Shown: positions 43,089 through 52,383, counted from the stretch's first letter. The stretch: DNA of 64,000 bases from Lactiplantibacillus herbarum (GCF_001039045.1 NZ_LFEE01000001.1:165389-229388), one strand, 5' to 3'. Notes: generated by a model from the letters alone, not told the origin. Numbers and translations: made by a program.

Positions 43089-45824
43089 CTAATTAAGTGC
43101 GTCCGATTTTTCCAACGCTCGGAAACGGATGAACTTACCAATCTCTGTAACAATCAAGACAACGATCCCGCACAAGATTGGAATTCCCCAGCCATACATG
43201 AAGTTGATGCTAGTCGTGTGGAACACTGACTGCATGAACGGTAGGTAGATAATCCCAAGTTGTAAGAGAATCAGGATCCCGATGATGTAGAACGCCATTC
43301 TGTTTTGGAAGAAGTACTTGGAAATAACCGGGTGGTCGTTTCGCAAGTTGAAGAGGTAGAAGATCTTACCAAAGATAATGATATTCAGTGTCATCGTGCT
43401 ACCGACAACGTTTGGCAAACCTAACGCAGTCAAGTAGTCGTAAGCCAAGATCCCTAAACCTGAAATCAGGAGGGAGACGTAGCCAATCTCAAAGTAATCA
43501 AGTTTGGATAACAATCCCGCCTTAACGTTACGTGGTCCCCGTGACATGATCCCGGCCTCGGGTGGCTCGAAAATGAAGGCGAACTGGATGGTTAAAGCTG
43601 AAACCATGTTGATCCAGAGCAATTGAGTTGGGTAGAGTGGCAAATCGTGACCCATCAGGATACTGATGATGACGACTAGCCCTTCCGCAAAACTAGTTGG
43701 TAGTAAGAAACGGATCGTTTTACGGATGTTATCGAAGACGTGTCGGCCTTCGCGAACGGCAGCAACGATATCAGCGAAATCATCGTCAGCTAAGACCATA
43801 TCAGCGGATTCCTTAGCGACTTCGGTACCCTTGATCCCCATGGCAACCCCAATATCGGCTTGCTTCAAGGCGGGCGCATCGTTGACCCCGTCACCAGTCA
43901 TTGAAACGACGTGATTGTTAGCTTGTTGTGCGCGAACAATTCGTAGTTTGTTTTCAGGTGTTGCACGGGCAAACACGTTGTAGTCATCGATATGTTCGTT
44001 TAACTGTTGGTCATCCATCGCATCGATTTCAGGACCAGTGATGGCCTTGACATCGGCTGCCAAGTTAAGCTTGTTGGCAATCGCCATGGCAGTATCAGGG
44101 TGGTCCCCAGTAATCATCTTAACTTGCACACCGGCTTGGCGTAATTCAGCGATTGCGTCGGCAGCTTCTTCCCGTGGTGGGTCGATGATTCCGACTAAAC
44201 CGGCCAAATGAAGGCCACTGATTGCTTGTGCATCAATATCAGTCATCGTATCGGGAACGACTTGGTAGGCTAAGGCAACGACTCGTAAGCCGTCTGCGGT
44301 TAAGTCTGCCATGGCATTGTCCCAGTAGCTCGTCTGGTTAGCTTGATCAGTTAGACGGAGAATGGTTGCAGGTGATCCCTTAACCATTAAAAGTCGTTGA
44401 CCGTCGAGATCAGCTAGTCGAGCTGAGAAACGGAAGGCTGAATCGAATGGTAACGAATCGATCTCGGCAACTTCTGGATCGTGCCCAGTCATTTTCCGAT
44501 AAAGAGTTGTTAAGGCCCCATCGGTTGGTTCACCAGTCAGTTCCCAACGGTTGTTTTCAAAGTGTAGTTCAGCATCCGTGGTTTGACCCGCAATGTTCAC
44601 GAGCCATTCCATGTTTTGATCGTGATGCCAATCAACTCTTTGGCCATCTAGTTTTAAATGACCGTCAAAGTTAACGTCACCGTTATCATCATAGCCGACC
44701 CCGGTCACATCAAAGATATGATCCGGCGTAACGACTTTGGTAACGGTCATTTCATTTTTAGTTAAGGTCCCAGTCTTATCGGTGTTAACGATGTCGACGG
44801 CACCAAGTGTTTCAACAGCGGGCAATGATTTAACGATGACATTTTTCTTCGTCATTTGACGAGTCCCCATCGCTAATACGACGGACGTACTAGCAGGCAA
44901 CCCTTCTGGCATTGAACCGACGACCATTGTAATAACGGCGATTAGTAACGTTGGCAAACTGTAGGTGTCTACTAACATACCCAATAGGAAGAGAAGTACG
45001 GCAGCGACCACGATCGCAATGGATAAACCAAACCCAAGTGAGTTTAGATTACGCATCAGTGGGGTGGTCGTTTCCTTAACGTCGCTAACTGATTGCTGGA
45101 TATGACCAATCTCAGTATCTTCGGCGGTTGCCGTGACGATCCCCATTGCGGAACCACTAGTGACGGCAGTCGAAGCGTAGACCATGTTCTTACGGTCAGC
45201 CAAGGCTAAGGTCGTTTCAGTCATGGGTTCTTCTTGTTTTTCAATGGGGTTCGTTTCACCCGTTAAGATCGATTCTTGAACGTTGAAGTTATCCGCAGAG
45301 ATTAAACGCATGTCGGCGGGAACGGCATCACCTGCTTCGAGGTTAACCAGGTCACCAACGACTAATTCACGGGCATCAATTTCAAGTTTCTTGCCGTCAC
45401 GAATGACGAAGTTTTTAGATACCAGCATTTCACGAATGCGTTCTAGGGCGTTACCAGCTTGACGTTCCTGGATGTAACCGATAATGGCGTTAGCGATGAT
45501 CACTAAGCCGATAACGATTGAATCTGAGTAATGGTGCATGAAGAAGGTCAGGATGGCTGCAGCCGCTAGAATATAGATAATACTGTTATTGAACTGCTTG
45601 ATGAATTGGACGAACCGAGAAGTACGCTTGGTCTCCAGTTCGTTGCGGCCGTCATGTTGTAGGCGGTCGGCAGCTTCAGTTGCGCTCAATCCCTTTTCAG
45701 GATCGGTGGCGTACTTAGTGGCTAAAGCTGATTCATCAAGCTGCCATAAGTTATCTGCATCGGGAGGGTTCTTGGAGTCATTTTGCTCCTGGTTGGGAAA
45801 TTGCTGATTATTGTTATCTGTCAT
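43089..45824 (-). CDS. P-type cation-transporting ATPase (type II)
   Basis: The 911-aa protein has a cation ATPase N-terminal domain, actuator motif LTGETNPI near residue 190, M4 PEGLP near residue 310, phosphorylation motif DKTGTLTKNE near residue 352, TGDHPDTA, and hinge MTGDGVNDAPALKQADIGVA near residue 640. M4 keeps the ion-site Glu and M5 an AEGL Glu. The M6 motif reads WINMVSAL, where calcium pumps have N-x-x-T-D, so the key Asp is Ala. Calcium specificity is therefore doubtful. Single gene; long 290-bp upstream region. Confidence 0.88.
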   Translation of the reverse strand: MTDNNNQQFPNQEQNDSKNPPDADNLWQLDESALATKYATDPEKGLSATEAADRLQHDGRNELETKRTSRFVQFIKQFNNSIIYILAAAAILTFFMHHYSDSIVIGLVIIANAIIGYIQERQAGNALERIREMLVSKNFVIRDGKKLEIDARELVVGDLVNLEAGDAVPADMRLISADNFNVQESILTGETNPIEKQEEPMTETTLALADRKNMVYASTAVTSGSAMGIVTATAEDTEIGHIQQSVSDVKETTTPLMRNLNSLGFGLSIAIVVAAVLLFLLGMLVDTYSLPTLLIAVITMVVGSMPEGLPASTSVVLAMGTRQMTKKNVIVKSLPAVETLGAVDIVNTDKTGTLTKNEMTVTKVVTPDHIFDVTGVGYDDNGDVNFDGHLKLDGQRVDWHHDQNMEWLVNIAGQTTDAELHFENNRWELTGEPTDGALTTLYRKMTGHDPEVAEIDSLPFDSAFRFSARLADLDGQRLLMVKGSPATILRLTDQANQTSYWDNAMADLTADGLRVVALAYQVVPDTMTDIDAQAISGLHLAGLVGIIDPPREEAADAIAELRQAGVQVKMITGDHPDTAMAIANKLNLAADVKAITGPEIDAMDDQQLNEHIDDYNVFARATPENKLRIVRAQQANNHVVSMTGDGVNDAPALKQADIGVAMGIKGTEVAKESADMVLADDDFADIVAAVREGRHVFDNIRKTIRFLLPTSFAEGLVVIISILMGHDLPLYPTQLLWINMVSALTIQFAFIFEPPEAGIMSRGPRNVKAGLLSKLDYFEIGYVSLLISGLGILAYDYLTALGLPNVVGSTMTLNIIIFGKIFYLFNLRNDHPVISKYFFQNRMAFYIIGILILLQLGIIYLPFMQSVFHTTSINFMYGWGIPILCGIVVLIVTEIGKFIRFRALEKSDALN

Positions 45825-46114
45825 TAAAAAATCTGCTCCTTTTAAATTGTATTATTACCGATTAGGTTCTCTAAAGTCTTGCCGCCGATTGCGGATTACG
45901 TGGGACAATTTCGCCACATCCTTTCTTGCTTATAACTATCATATAAATTATATTATATACGAATCGTTAGCATAATTACTATGTAAAATACCCGACAATT
46001 AAATTACTAATTATTACGTTGGTTGCAATAATATATCAGATTTTAGGTAGCTTGTCGTTAAAAAGGTGCTAATACTAACATTCTGATAGTACAGATAAGG
46101 AAGGGGTAATTGCT

Positions 46115-46882
46115 ATGTCGCAAGAATTAACTTTATTACAGTATGACTCAGACCCTAATGCAGTCGTTAATCCCGGGGTTACGGACCGCTTTGTGATCCC
46201 AGCTAAACTGCTTTATATATTTACGGGTGATGACAACTTTCAAGCGTTTATTGAGCAGTATGAGGGGCAGCAGTTAGGTCATTTTGATACAGTAACCAAG
46301 GTGAGCTGGGTCTACCAAATTCAGTATCACGGTCAAACGCTGGCTGTCGCGCAGGCACCATTAGGAGCGCCAGCCGCCACAATGTATTTAGAAACGCTGA
46401 TTGATTTTGGTGCTCACAGCATTATCGCAGTTGGTAGTTGTGGAGCGTTGACGGAACTTGCCGAAAATCAGCTGTTAATTCCAACCGCGGCATTGCGGGA
46501 TGAAGGGACGTCGTTTCATTATTTACCGGCAGCTGATGGGGTCACGTTAAATGCTGAAGTTGTAACCACGATGAAGGCCACGTTGACGGCCGCTGGGATA
46601 GACTGGCAGGCGGTAAAGACATGGACGACGGATGCCTTTTTCCGTGAAACGGTCACGAAGGTTCAAAGTGTTCGTACCATGGGCTGTCAGGTCGTGGAAA
46701 TGGAGTGTGCTGCCCTGGCAGCCTGTGCCGCTTTTCGACAGGTGAAGTTTGGACAGCTGTTGTATACTGCCGACTCCTTAGCACAACTAGCACAGCATGA
46801 TCCTCGTCACTGGGGTAGTGAAGGGATTGCTGCTACGATTGAGCTGGCTGCAACTTGCCTAGTGAATGTAGATAAGAACTAG
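46115..46882 (+). CDS. Nucleoside phosphorylase
   Basis: The 255-aa PNP/UDP-family protein has IIAVGSCGALTEL near residue 110 (phosphate and base site) and VVEMECAALAACAAF near residue 195 (ribose-binding Met-Glu). It cleaves nucleosides with phosphate; purine or uridine preference is not evident. The N-terminal 30 residues are atypical. ATG preceded by AAGGAAGGGG. Confidence 0.85.
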   Translation: MSQELTLLQYDSDPNAVVNPGVTDRFVIPAKLLYIFTGDDNFQAFIEQYEGQQLGHFDTVTKVSWVYQIQYHGQTLAVAQAPLGAPAATMYLETLIDFGAHSIIAVGSCGALTELAENQLLIPTAALRDEGTSFHYLPAADGVTLNAEVVTTMKATLTAAGIDWQAVKTWTTDAFFRETVTKVQSVRTMGCQVVEMECAALAACAAFRQVKFGQLLYTADSLAQLAQHDPRHWGSEGIAATIELAATCLVNVDKN

Positions 46883-46907
46883 CTGATAATAATCCTTACT
46901 ACCTAAA

Positions 46908-46937
46908 AAGAGGCTGTGACATAAGTCATGGCCTCTT
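46908..46937 (+). terminator. Probable terminator of the phosphorylase gene
   Basis: AAGAGGC pairs with GCCTCTT around a 16-nt loop. The T-run is weak. Confidence 0.45.
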
Positions 46938-46975
46938 GCTGTATTCTGAATGTTACATTAGGTAAAAACATGCGC

Positions 46976-47170
46976 TTATGCTTCGCTAGGATCTTTCATG
47001 AGTAACCAGAGAACTAAGTAAGCGATGATCCCTGGAAACATGGGTGTGACTGCCAACACGATGAATAGCAGACGTGTAACGTTAGCATTCCAGTTATAAT
47101 GTTCCGCAAGGCCACCAAGGACGCCTGCGAAAACACGGTTACTTGCAGAACGACGAATATTAATTTTCAT
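46976..47170 (-). CDS. PspC domain protein
   Basis: The 64-aa protein is essentially one PspC domain: a basic N-terminus RSASNRVFAGVLGGLAEHYN and a membrane hairpin VTRLLFIVLAVTPMFPGIIAYL (shown in two parts: VTRLLFIVLAVTP, MFPGIIAYL). Small PspC proteins act in cell-envelope stress. ATG follows AAGGGGGTAT. The FMN reductase gene upstream is in the same direction, 58 bp away. Confidence 0.85.
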   Translation of the reverse strand: MKINIRRSASNRVFAGVLGGLAEHYNWNANVTRLLFIVLAVTPMFPGIIAYLVLWLLMKDPSEA

Positions 47171-47228
47171 AGTTATACCCCCTTATAAATCTACCTATAT
47201 TATAAAAGGATTTACCTTGAAATGCTAT

Positions 47229-47831
47229 TTAAACGGTTGGAAAAGGGTTGGCTGTTAGTACATCAGTGTAATAGGTGATTTCAGTCAGTGCTTGCTGAAG
47301 TGCTCGTTGATAGCGTGCCTGTAGTGGGGCTTCACTGATGAACTGGCCATCTGCTTGCAACGTTTGTGGGACGTTTCCGACTGGCGTAGGCTTAGGTAAC
47401 ACAACCATGCCAAGTCGTTGCAATACTGGGACCAAAGAAGCAGCGCCAAATTGTCCACCACGCATGTTGTCAGAGTAAGACATTAATTTCACAGGTTTTC
47501 GCTGACCTTCAAAGGCTAGAAAGTCCAAAGCGTTTTTCAGAACGGCGGGCATCGCATGGTTATATTCGGGCGTTAAAATAACGTAGCCGTCCGCGGCCGC
47601 CATATCCGTCAACCAGCGTTGTTGGTTAGCGGGTAACTGACGATCTGGATTGGCCATCGGTGGTAAGGGTTCGTCAAAAAATGGTAGCTGGTAATCGGCT
47701 AAATCTAAAAAGGTAAATTGAGTAGTTGTGTTGGGTGTTAGTTGATTAATTGTTAGCTTTAAGTGATTGAAGAGTGCACGGCCGTTGGATTGGGGCCGGG
47801 TACTTCCTAAGATAATAGCAATGGTAGACAT
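47229..47831 (-). CDS. NADPH-dependent FMN reductase family protein
   Basis: The 200-aa flavodoxin-fold protein has the FMN phosphate loop LGSTRPQSNG near residue 8 and YVILTPEYNHAMPAVLKNAL near residue 90, the second FMN-contact motif. It probably reduces quinones, azo compounds or flavins. ATG 47831 follows GGAGGAC. It is divergent from a MarR-type gene, with two matching palindromes between them. Confidence 0.86.
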   Translation of the reverse strand: MSTIAIILGSTRPQSNGRALFNHLKLTINQLTPNTTTQFTFLDLADYQLPFFDEPLPPMANPDRQLPANQQRWLTDMAAADGYVILTPEYNHAMPAVLKNALDFLAFEGQRKPVKLMSYSDNMRGGQFGAASLVPVLQRLGMVVLPKPTPVGNVPQTLQADGQFISEAPLQARYQRALQQALTEITYYTDVLTANPFPTV

Positions 47832-47857
47832 AATTAAGTCCTCCGTAATTTTTATTG

Positions 47858-47929
47858 ATTCATATGAATACAAAATGTTATTATAGACGTACTAATTCAG
47901 ATACGCAAGTATTTATTCACATGAATAAA
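47858..47929. promoter_or_regulatory. Pair of operators for the MarR-type regulator
   Basis: ATTCATATGAAT (47858-47869) and TTTATTCACATGAATAAA (47912-47929) share the ATTCA-T/C-ATGAAT core and flank the divergent promoters of the FMN reductase and marR genes. This arrangement fits autoregulation and control of the reductase. Confidence 0.6.
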
Positions 47930-47943
47930 AAAGAGGTGTAACC

Positions 47944-48417
47944 ATGGCAAAGATCGTAATCAATCAGTTAATGGATGAATTAAATCAATTCATCACCCAA
48001 GATAGTGTTGATGATCAAGAAAAACGGTGGGCGATGCGGCAGACAACGGATGTCCAGTTACAGGCGACGATTAAGCAATTAACGACCACGGATATTAAGT
48101 TAATTGCTTACCTAGGTCAGCTAGGGGCGTGTCACGCTAAGGACCTTCCTGAACCGACGGGCTTGTCGCAAGCAACGGTTTCACGCGGGTTGACGAAACT
48201 AGCACGATTAGAGCTGGCGACTAAGTTTCGTGACTTAAATAATAATAAAGAGGTCTTGGTGAGATTAACCACTACTGGTCAAACGGTTGCTGATCTACAT
48301 ACGCAACTCGATGAAGCAATTGCGGTACAAGCGCAGAGCATTGTGGATGATTATTCAGAGGAAGAGCTAGCCCGATTTGTAACGTTGATGCGTCGAATTC
48401 GTGAGATTGAAATTTGA
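47944..48417 (+). CDS. MarR-family transcriptional regulator
   Basis: The 157-aa winged-helix protein has HAKDLPEPTGLSQATVSRGL then TKLARLELATKFRD (about residues 70-100) as recognition helix and wing, followed by a dimer helix. It is divergent from the FMN reductase gene and probably controls it in response to phenolic or quinone-like compounds. ATG with AGAGGTGTAA upstream. Confidence 0.85.
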   Translation: MAKIVINQLMDELNQFITQDSVDDQEKRWAMRQTTDVQLQATIKQLTTTDIKLIAYLGQLGACHAKDLPEPTGLSQATVSRGLTKLARLELATKFRDLNNNKEVLVRLTTTGQTVADLHTQLDEAIAVQAQSIVDDYSEEELARFVTLMRRIREIEI

Positions 48418-48421
48418 TTAT

Positions 48422-48448
48422 TTAGCACTCGCTATATACGAGTGCTAA
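48422..48448. promoter_or_regulatory. CIRCE element (HrcA operator)
   Basis: TTAGCACTC-N9-GAGTGCTAA is a perfect CIRCE. It lies 4 bp after the marR stop and 122 bp before the Hsp20 start. Confidence 0.95.
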
Positions 48449-48489
48449 ATAATTGCATTCTAAAAAGATGGTGCTAAGATATTAGTCGA

Positions 48490-48507
48490 AGGTCAGGAAA
48501 GGTCAAA
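48490..48507 (+). promoter_or_regulatory. CtsR-like box
   Basis: AGGTCAGGAAAGGTCAAA contains two GGTCA heptad-type repeats 10 bp apart, with two mismatches to the CtsR consensus RGTCAAANANRGTCAAA. Confidence 0.6.
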
Positions 48508-48570
48508 TGAATATTTGAATTACTGACCAGCTTCAATAACCAATTAAAATTTTGAAAGGGGATTGTTAGT

Positions 48571-48993
48571 ATGACTAATACTTTAATGAATCGGAATGCT
48601 TATGGGATGTTAGATCCATTTGAACGGATGGCACGTTCTTTGTGGGAACCAATGGAAAGCTTGGATCAAGTGCTGAAGACGGATATCAATGAAACGGATG
48701 ATCAATATCAAGTTAAAGTTGATGTACCCGGAATCGATAAGCAGGACGTCAAATTAGATTATCGCGATAACACGTTGTCGATTAAGGTTCAAAAAGACAG
48801 CTTTGAAGATCATGAGGATCAAGACCAAAATGTGGTTATGAATGAACGTCGTACTGGCACGTTACAACGTCAGTATGCATTACCAAACATTGCGGCGGAT
48901 AAGATTACCGCGGTACAAGCTGACGGTGTCTTAACGATTACCCTACCTAAGACTCAACCAAGTAATGATGATGGTCAAATTGAAATTCAGTAA
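48571..48993 (+). CDS. hsp1: Small heat shock protein, Hsp20/alpha-crystallin family
   Basis: The 140-aa protein has a short N-terminal region and an alpha-crystallin domain (about 35-130). It contains VDVPGIDKQDVKLDYRDNTL and the terminal ADGVLTITLPK motif. It forms oligomers that hold unfolded proteins. The upstream CIRCE and CtsR-like boxes predict dual heat-shock control. ATG follows AAAGGGGATTG; a strong terminator is downstream. Confidence 0.93.
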   Translation: MTNTLMNRNAYGMLDPFERMARSLWEPMESLDQVLKTDINETDDQYQVKVDVPGIDKQDVKLDYRDNTLSIKVQKDSFEDHEDQDQNVVMNERRTGTLQRQYALPNIAADKITAVQADGVLTITLPKTQPSNDDGQIEIQ

Positions 48994-49003
48994 TCAACAA
49001 ATG

Positions 49004-49042
49004 AAAATGGTGCCGCAGATAATCTGTCTGCGGCACCATTTT
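49004..49042 (+). terminator. Terminator of the Hsp20 gene
   Basis: A 16-bp stem AAAATGGTGCCGCAGA/TCTGCGGCACCATTTT is followed by TTT. Confidence 0.85.
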
Positions 49043-49221
49043 TTGTTTTTAGATTGGTTTTAATTGGTTGGCAGACGATGTAGCTGAGTCTGTATTTAAT
49101 TCAAAATCACACAAAAAATTTCCCGGGAAATAATTAGCATCGGCCCTGCCAAAATATGATAAGCTGGTTATCGAGATATACTTACTAGAAATTAGTATTA
49201 CTAGATTTGGAGATGACAAGC

Positions 49222-50454
49222 GTGGATGACGCAGAACGCGAGCAGGGACCATGGCATCGTAATTTGATCGTCTTATGGTTCTGTACGTTCGTTGCTGGGA
49301 TGGCATTCAGTGAAATTATGCCATTTCTATCATTATTTGTTAGTCAGCTGGGCGATTTCACCAAGGCACAGATCACTTTCTATAGTGGCTTGGCCTTTGC
49401 GGCTGACTATGCGATCTCTGCAATTTCGGCACCATTATGGGGAATCATTGCGGATAAAAAGGGTCGCAAAATCATGTTGTTACGGGCCTCATTAGGGATG
49501 GCCGTAGCAATGGGGTTAATGGGCTTTGTCACGAATGTGTGGCAGTTAGTGGCTTTACGAGCTTTACAAGGTGTCTTTGCGGGCTTTATCTCAAATGCCC
49601 AGGCTTTGGTCGCCTCACAGACACCACGTAAATATAGTGGGCGGGCATTGAGCACCTTAATTACGGGTGCGGTCAGTGGCCAACTATTTGGACCCGTAAT
49701 TGGGGGCTTCTTAGCCCAGCTCTTCTCAATTCGGAACACTTTCTTTATTACAGCGGGATTGTTAATGGGAGCATTCCTGCTGAGCCTGTTCTTCGTGCAG
49801 GAACACTTTAAGCCGGTTGAACACACACGTGAACCAGGAAGTAGCCGTAATCCGTTAGCGGCGTTCCAGAATCCTCGCTTGATTCTGGTGATGCTCTGTT
49901 CAACGGCTATCGTGCAATTTGGGAATGCCTCGATTGCACCAATTATCAGTCTGTACGTCCGTGAGTTGATGCATTACCGCGGACCAATTACGGTGGTCGC
50001 CGGAATAATTGCCGCGTTACCCGGGATTTCCAACATCTTCTGTGCGCCTCGATTAGGACGCTACGGTGATGAGCATGGATCGGGTAAGGTACTATTGTTT
50101 GGTTATATCTTTGCGGTGATTATGTATTTCCCACAAGGGATGGTAACGAGCGTAATCGCATTGGGTGTTTTACGCTTTGCTATTGGGATCTCAGATGGAG
50201 CGCTATACCCCGAGATTCAAACGGTATTGACTAAGAACACACCAGTTAATCTGACTTCAACGATCTTCAGTTACAATCAATCATTTCAAGCGATTGGGAA
50301 TATGTTGGGGGCGTTGTTAGGTGGTTTGGTCGCTGGCTGGTTCAACTACAACGCAGTTTTTATTATGACGGCAGTGCTATTATTGGTTAATTTAGGGCTG
50401 ATATTGTGGCTGGTTCCCGGAATATGGAAGAATGGGTCCCACACAACAGCTTAA
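49222..50454 (+). CDS. MFS multidrug efflux transporter
   Basis: The 410-aa protein has twelve predicted membrane segments. The MFS motif A loop GIIADKKGRKIMLLRA lies near residue 80, and motif C-like GAVSGQLFGPVIGGF near 155 marks drug:proton antiporters (MdtG-like). GTG at 49222 is favoured with GGAG 10 nt upstream; ATG 49213 and TTG 49207 are less well placed. Monocistronic. Confidence 0.82.
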   Translation: MDDAEREQGPWHRNLIVLWFCTFVAGMAFSEIMPFLSLFVSQLGDFTKAQITFYSGLAFAADYAISAISAPLWGIIADKKGRKIMLLRASLGMAVAMGLMGFVTNVWQLVALRALQGVFAGFISNAQALVASQTPRKYSGRALSTLITGAVSGQLFGPVIGGFLAQLFSIRNTFFITAGLLMGAFLLSLFFVQEHFKPVEHTREPGSSRNPLAAFQNPRLILVMLCSTAIVQFGNASIAPIISLYVRELMHYRGPITVVAGIIAALPGISNIFCAPRLGRYGDEHGSGKVLLFGYIFAVIMYFPQGMVTSVIALGVLRFAIGISDGALYPEIQTVLTKNTPVNLTSTIFSYNQSFQAIGNMLGALLGGLVAGWFNYNAVFIMTAVLLLVNLGLILWLVPGIWKNGSHTTA

Positions 50455-50463
50455 TTTAAGTAG

Positions 50464-50497
50464 AGAGTAGTTGGTTAATTAAATAGCCGACTACTCT
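50464..50497 (+). terminator. Terminator of the MFS gene
   Basis: AGAGTAGTTGG pairs with CCGACTACTCT (one wobble) and is followed by TTTTTATT. Confidence 0.75.
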
Positions 50498-50549
50498 TTT
50501 TATTGCGCCTAAAGTTGCACGTTACTGCCAAGGAGTGTACGGTAGTTCT

Positions 50550-50849
50550 ATGGATATCGAAATAAGTCAACAACATCAAGATGATCAACAACGCGTGGCG
50601 ATATTTAAAGCGTTAGCTGATGCCAATCGATTACGGATTATCCGCGTGCTCTATCAGGCACAGCGGGAAATGACTTGCAGTGAAGTGGGGGCGCAATTGA
50701 ATATCAGTAAGTCGACCGTATCTTATCATTTCAAAGCATTACGGTTGGTGGGACTAACTAATACGCGACAAGTTGCACAGACAAAGTACCTCTCATTACA
50801 GTTCACAACTTTTGAGCGGTATTTACCTGGATTTTTAGCAACCCTATAA
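50550..50849 (+). CDS. ArsR-family transcriptional regulator
   Basis: The 99-aa winged-helix protein has FKALADANRLRIIRVLYQ near residue 18 and recognition helix NISKSTVSYHFKALRLVGL near residue 55. The single Cys in MTCSEV is not a metal motif. It precedes an MFS gene by 61 bp, with a palindrome between them. ATG 50550 is 15 nt from AGGAG; GTG 50535 is too close to it, so the start is uncertain. Confidence 0.8.
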   Translation: MDIEISQQHQDDQQRVAIFKALADANRLRIIRVLYQAQREMTCSEVGAQLNISKSTVSYHFKALRLVGLTNTRQVAQTKYLSLQFTTFERYLPGFLATL

Positions 50850-50865
50850 TTTTTTGCTTTTTTAG

Positions 50866-50881
50866 TTCGATATTTATCGAA
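50866..50881. promoter_or_regulatory. Palindrome between the arsR-type and MFS genes
   Basis: TTCGATATTTATCGAA has 7-bp arms around TT and lies just before the MFS ribosome site. It is a candidate operator for the preceding regulator. Confidence 0.5.
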
Positions 50882-50910
50882 TTAGAATTTTAGAAGGAGG
50901 ATGAACAATA

Positions 50911-52107
50911 ATGATGACTGAAACACATCAACACAGTCGTTATTTGACCCTTGGAATGATGTTAGCGGCAACTAATATGCGTTTGCCGATAACGATGATG
51001 CCAGGATTGATTAGTAGTTTAAAACGGACGCTAGGGCTACCTAGCTCGATGGCGGGCTTATTAACAACCATTCCATTATTAACGTTTGCCGTGATGTCAC
51101 CCTTGATTGCCCGGTGGGGGCGCCGGTTTGGTAATGAATTAATTATTTACGTGATGCTCGTGATTTTAGCGCTGGGGAGTTACTTACGAGTGATACCAAC
51201 GATTCCCGCGCTATTTATCGGGACCTTGCTAGTCGGGATCGGTGCTGATGGTGGGAACGTCTTAATTCCGGCTATCATTAAAGATAACTTTCCAACTAAT
51301 ATTCCGGTAGCGACTAGTCAATACACACTATCAATGTTGTTAGTTGGTTCTTTAGGGACGGGGCTTTCAGGCGTGCTAGCCGCTCACTGGTCATTGCCAC
51401 TTACTATGGCTGTCTTATCAGTAATCGGTCTACTGAACCTGGTTGTATGGTTACCTAATCTTAAATATAATCACAAAGCACCTGCAGAAGTAACGAATTC
51501 ATCGGTTTCTAAAACGCAGTCGTCGCACGGCAGCGTCTGGAGACGGCCGTTGGCTTGGGTTGTGACGGCGTTCTTCGGCCTGCAAGCGCTAGTCTACTAT
51601 TCACTATTAACTTGGTTGCCAACGGTATTTGCCGCCCATGGATTCTCATTGATTGCGGCCGGTAATCTCGTAACAATCATGCAATTAAGTGGCTTGCCAA
51701 TGTCATACTTGGTACCAGCGACGTCCGGTAAACGGGCCGGTGTACTGACTATGATTGCGTCTGTTGGAATTGGTTTTATTGCGGGTATCGGTGGTGTCTT
51801 ATTACCAGGAGCTAACTTCGCATTGGCTGCCGTATCAGCGGTCTTGATTGGTTTAGGATCAGGAGCTGCCTTCAGCTTGGCAGTGGTCTTCTTTACCCAG
51901 AAAACGACCAATGGTTTTGAAACGGCCGACCTCTCTGGTATGGCTCAATCGGCAGGATACTTACTAGCTGCGGTTGGTCCAGTGCTATTCGGTTGGCTCG
52001 GGAGTCAGCTAGGTTGGTCACTCGTTTTATGGATTGCCATTATGCTGTCAGCCGCATTAACTTTGGCTGGAGGTGTGATCTTCCGGCACCGGACAATTTA
52101 TGATTAA
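50911..52107 (+). CDS. MFS transporter (CynX/NimT type)
   Basis: The 398-aa membrane protein has twelve predicted segments and begins with a short N-terminus and MRLPITMMPGLISSLKRTLG, the layout of CynX/NimT-type carriers. Motif A is reduced to LIARWGRRFGNE. Substrate unknown (family members move cyanate, nitroimidazole or organic anions). ATG with AGAAGGAGGATG upstream. It probably forms an operon with the ArsR regulator. Confidence 0.8.
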   Translation: MMTETHQHSRYLTLGMMLAATNMRLPITMMPGLISSLKRTLGLPSSMAGLLTTIPLLTFAVMSPLIARWGRRFGNELIIYVMLVILALGSYLRVIPTIPALFIGTLLVGIGADGGNVLIPAIIKDNFPTNIPVATSQYTLSMLLVGSLGTGLSGVLAAHWSLPLTMAVLSVIGLLNLVVWLPNLKYNHKAPAEVTNSSVSKTQSSHGSVWRRPLAWVVTAFFGLQALVYYSLLTWLPTVFAAHGFSLIAAGNLVTIMQLSGLPMSYLVPATSGKRAGVLTMIASVGIGFIAGIGGVLLPGANFALAAVSAVLIGLGSGAAFSLAVVFFTQKTTNGFETADLSGMAQSAGYLLAAVGPVLFGWLGSQLGWSLVLWIAIMLSAALTLAGGVIFRHRTIYD

Positions 52108-52130
52108 TTAAATACGGGCAGAAATTATTT

Positions 52131-52158
52131 AGACGTTTGGAGAAAATTCCAAACGTCT
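52131..52158 (+). terminator. Terminator of the CynX-like gene
   Basis: AGACGTTTGG pairs with CCAAACGTCT and is followed by TTTG. The next 220 bp hold no recognisable feature until a small ORF. Confidence 0.75.
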
Positions 52159-52383
52159 TTTGTGTATCTAAGTCTAATTATTAATAGCTGAAAATAGGAA
52201 TTAGCAGATAGTGGTGCCCGTTTAGTTAAAGTGAATTAATAGGGCAAATGGATGTTTATCAGTCTCTATAGCTAGTACTTAGCAACCAGATAATTTTTAT
52301 GTGACTTACGAGACTTTATAATTGCCTTAGAGCTACTCTAAGGGGCTAGACTATGAATTATTCAAATAAGGAGGTCGTGGTTG

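Noticed and set aside
49049..49306. 85-codon minus-strand frame before the MFS gene
   Set aside because: Overlaps the MFS start and the Hsp20 terminator region, with no initiation signal.
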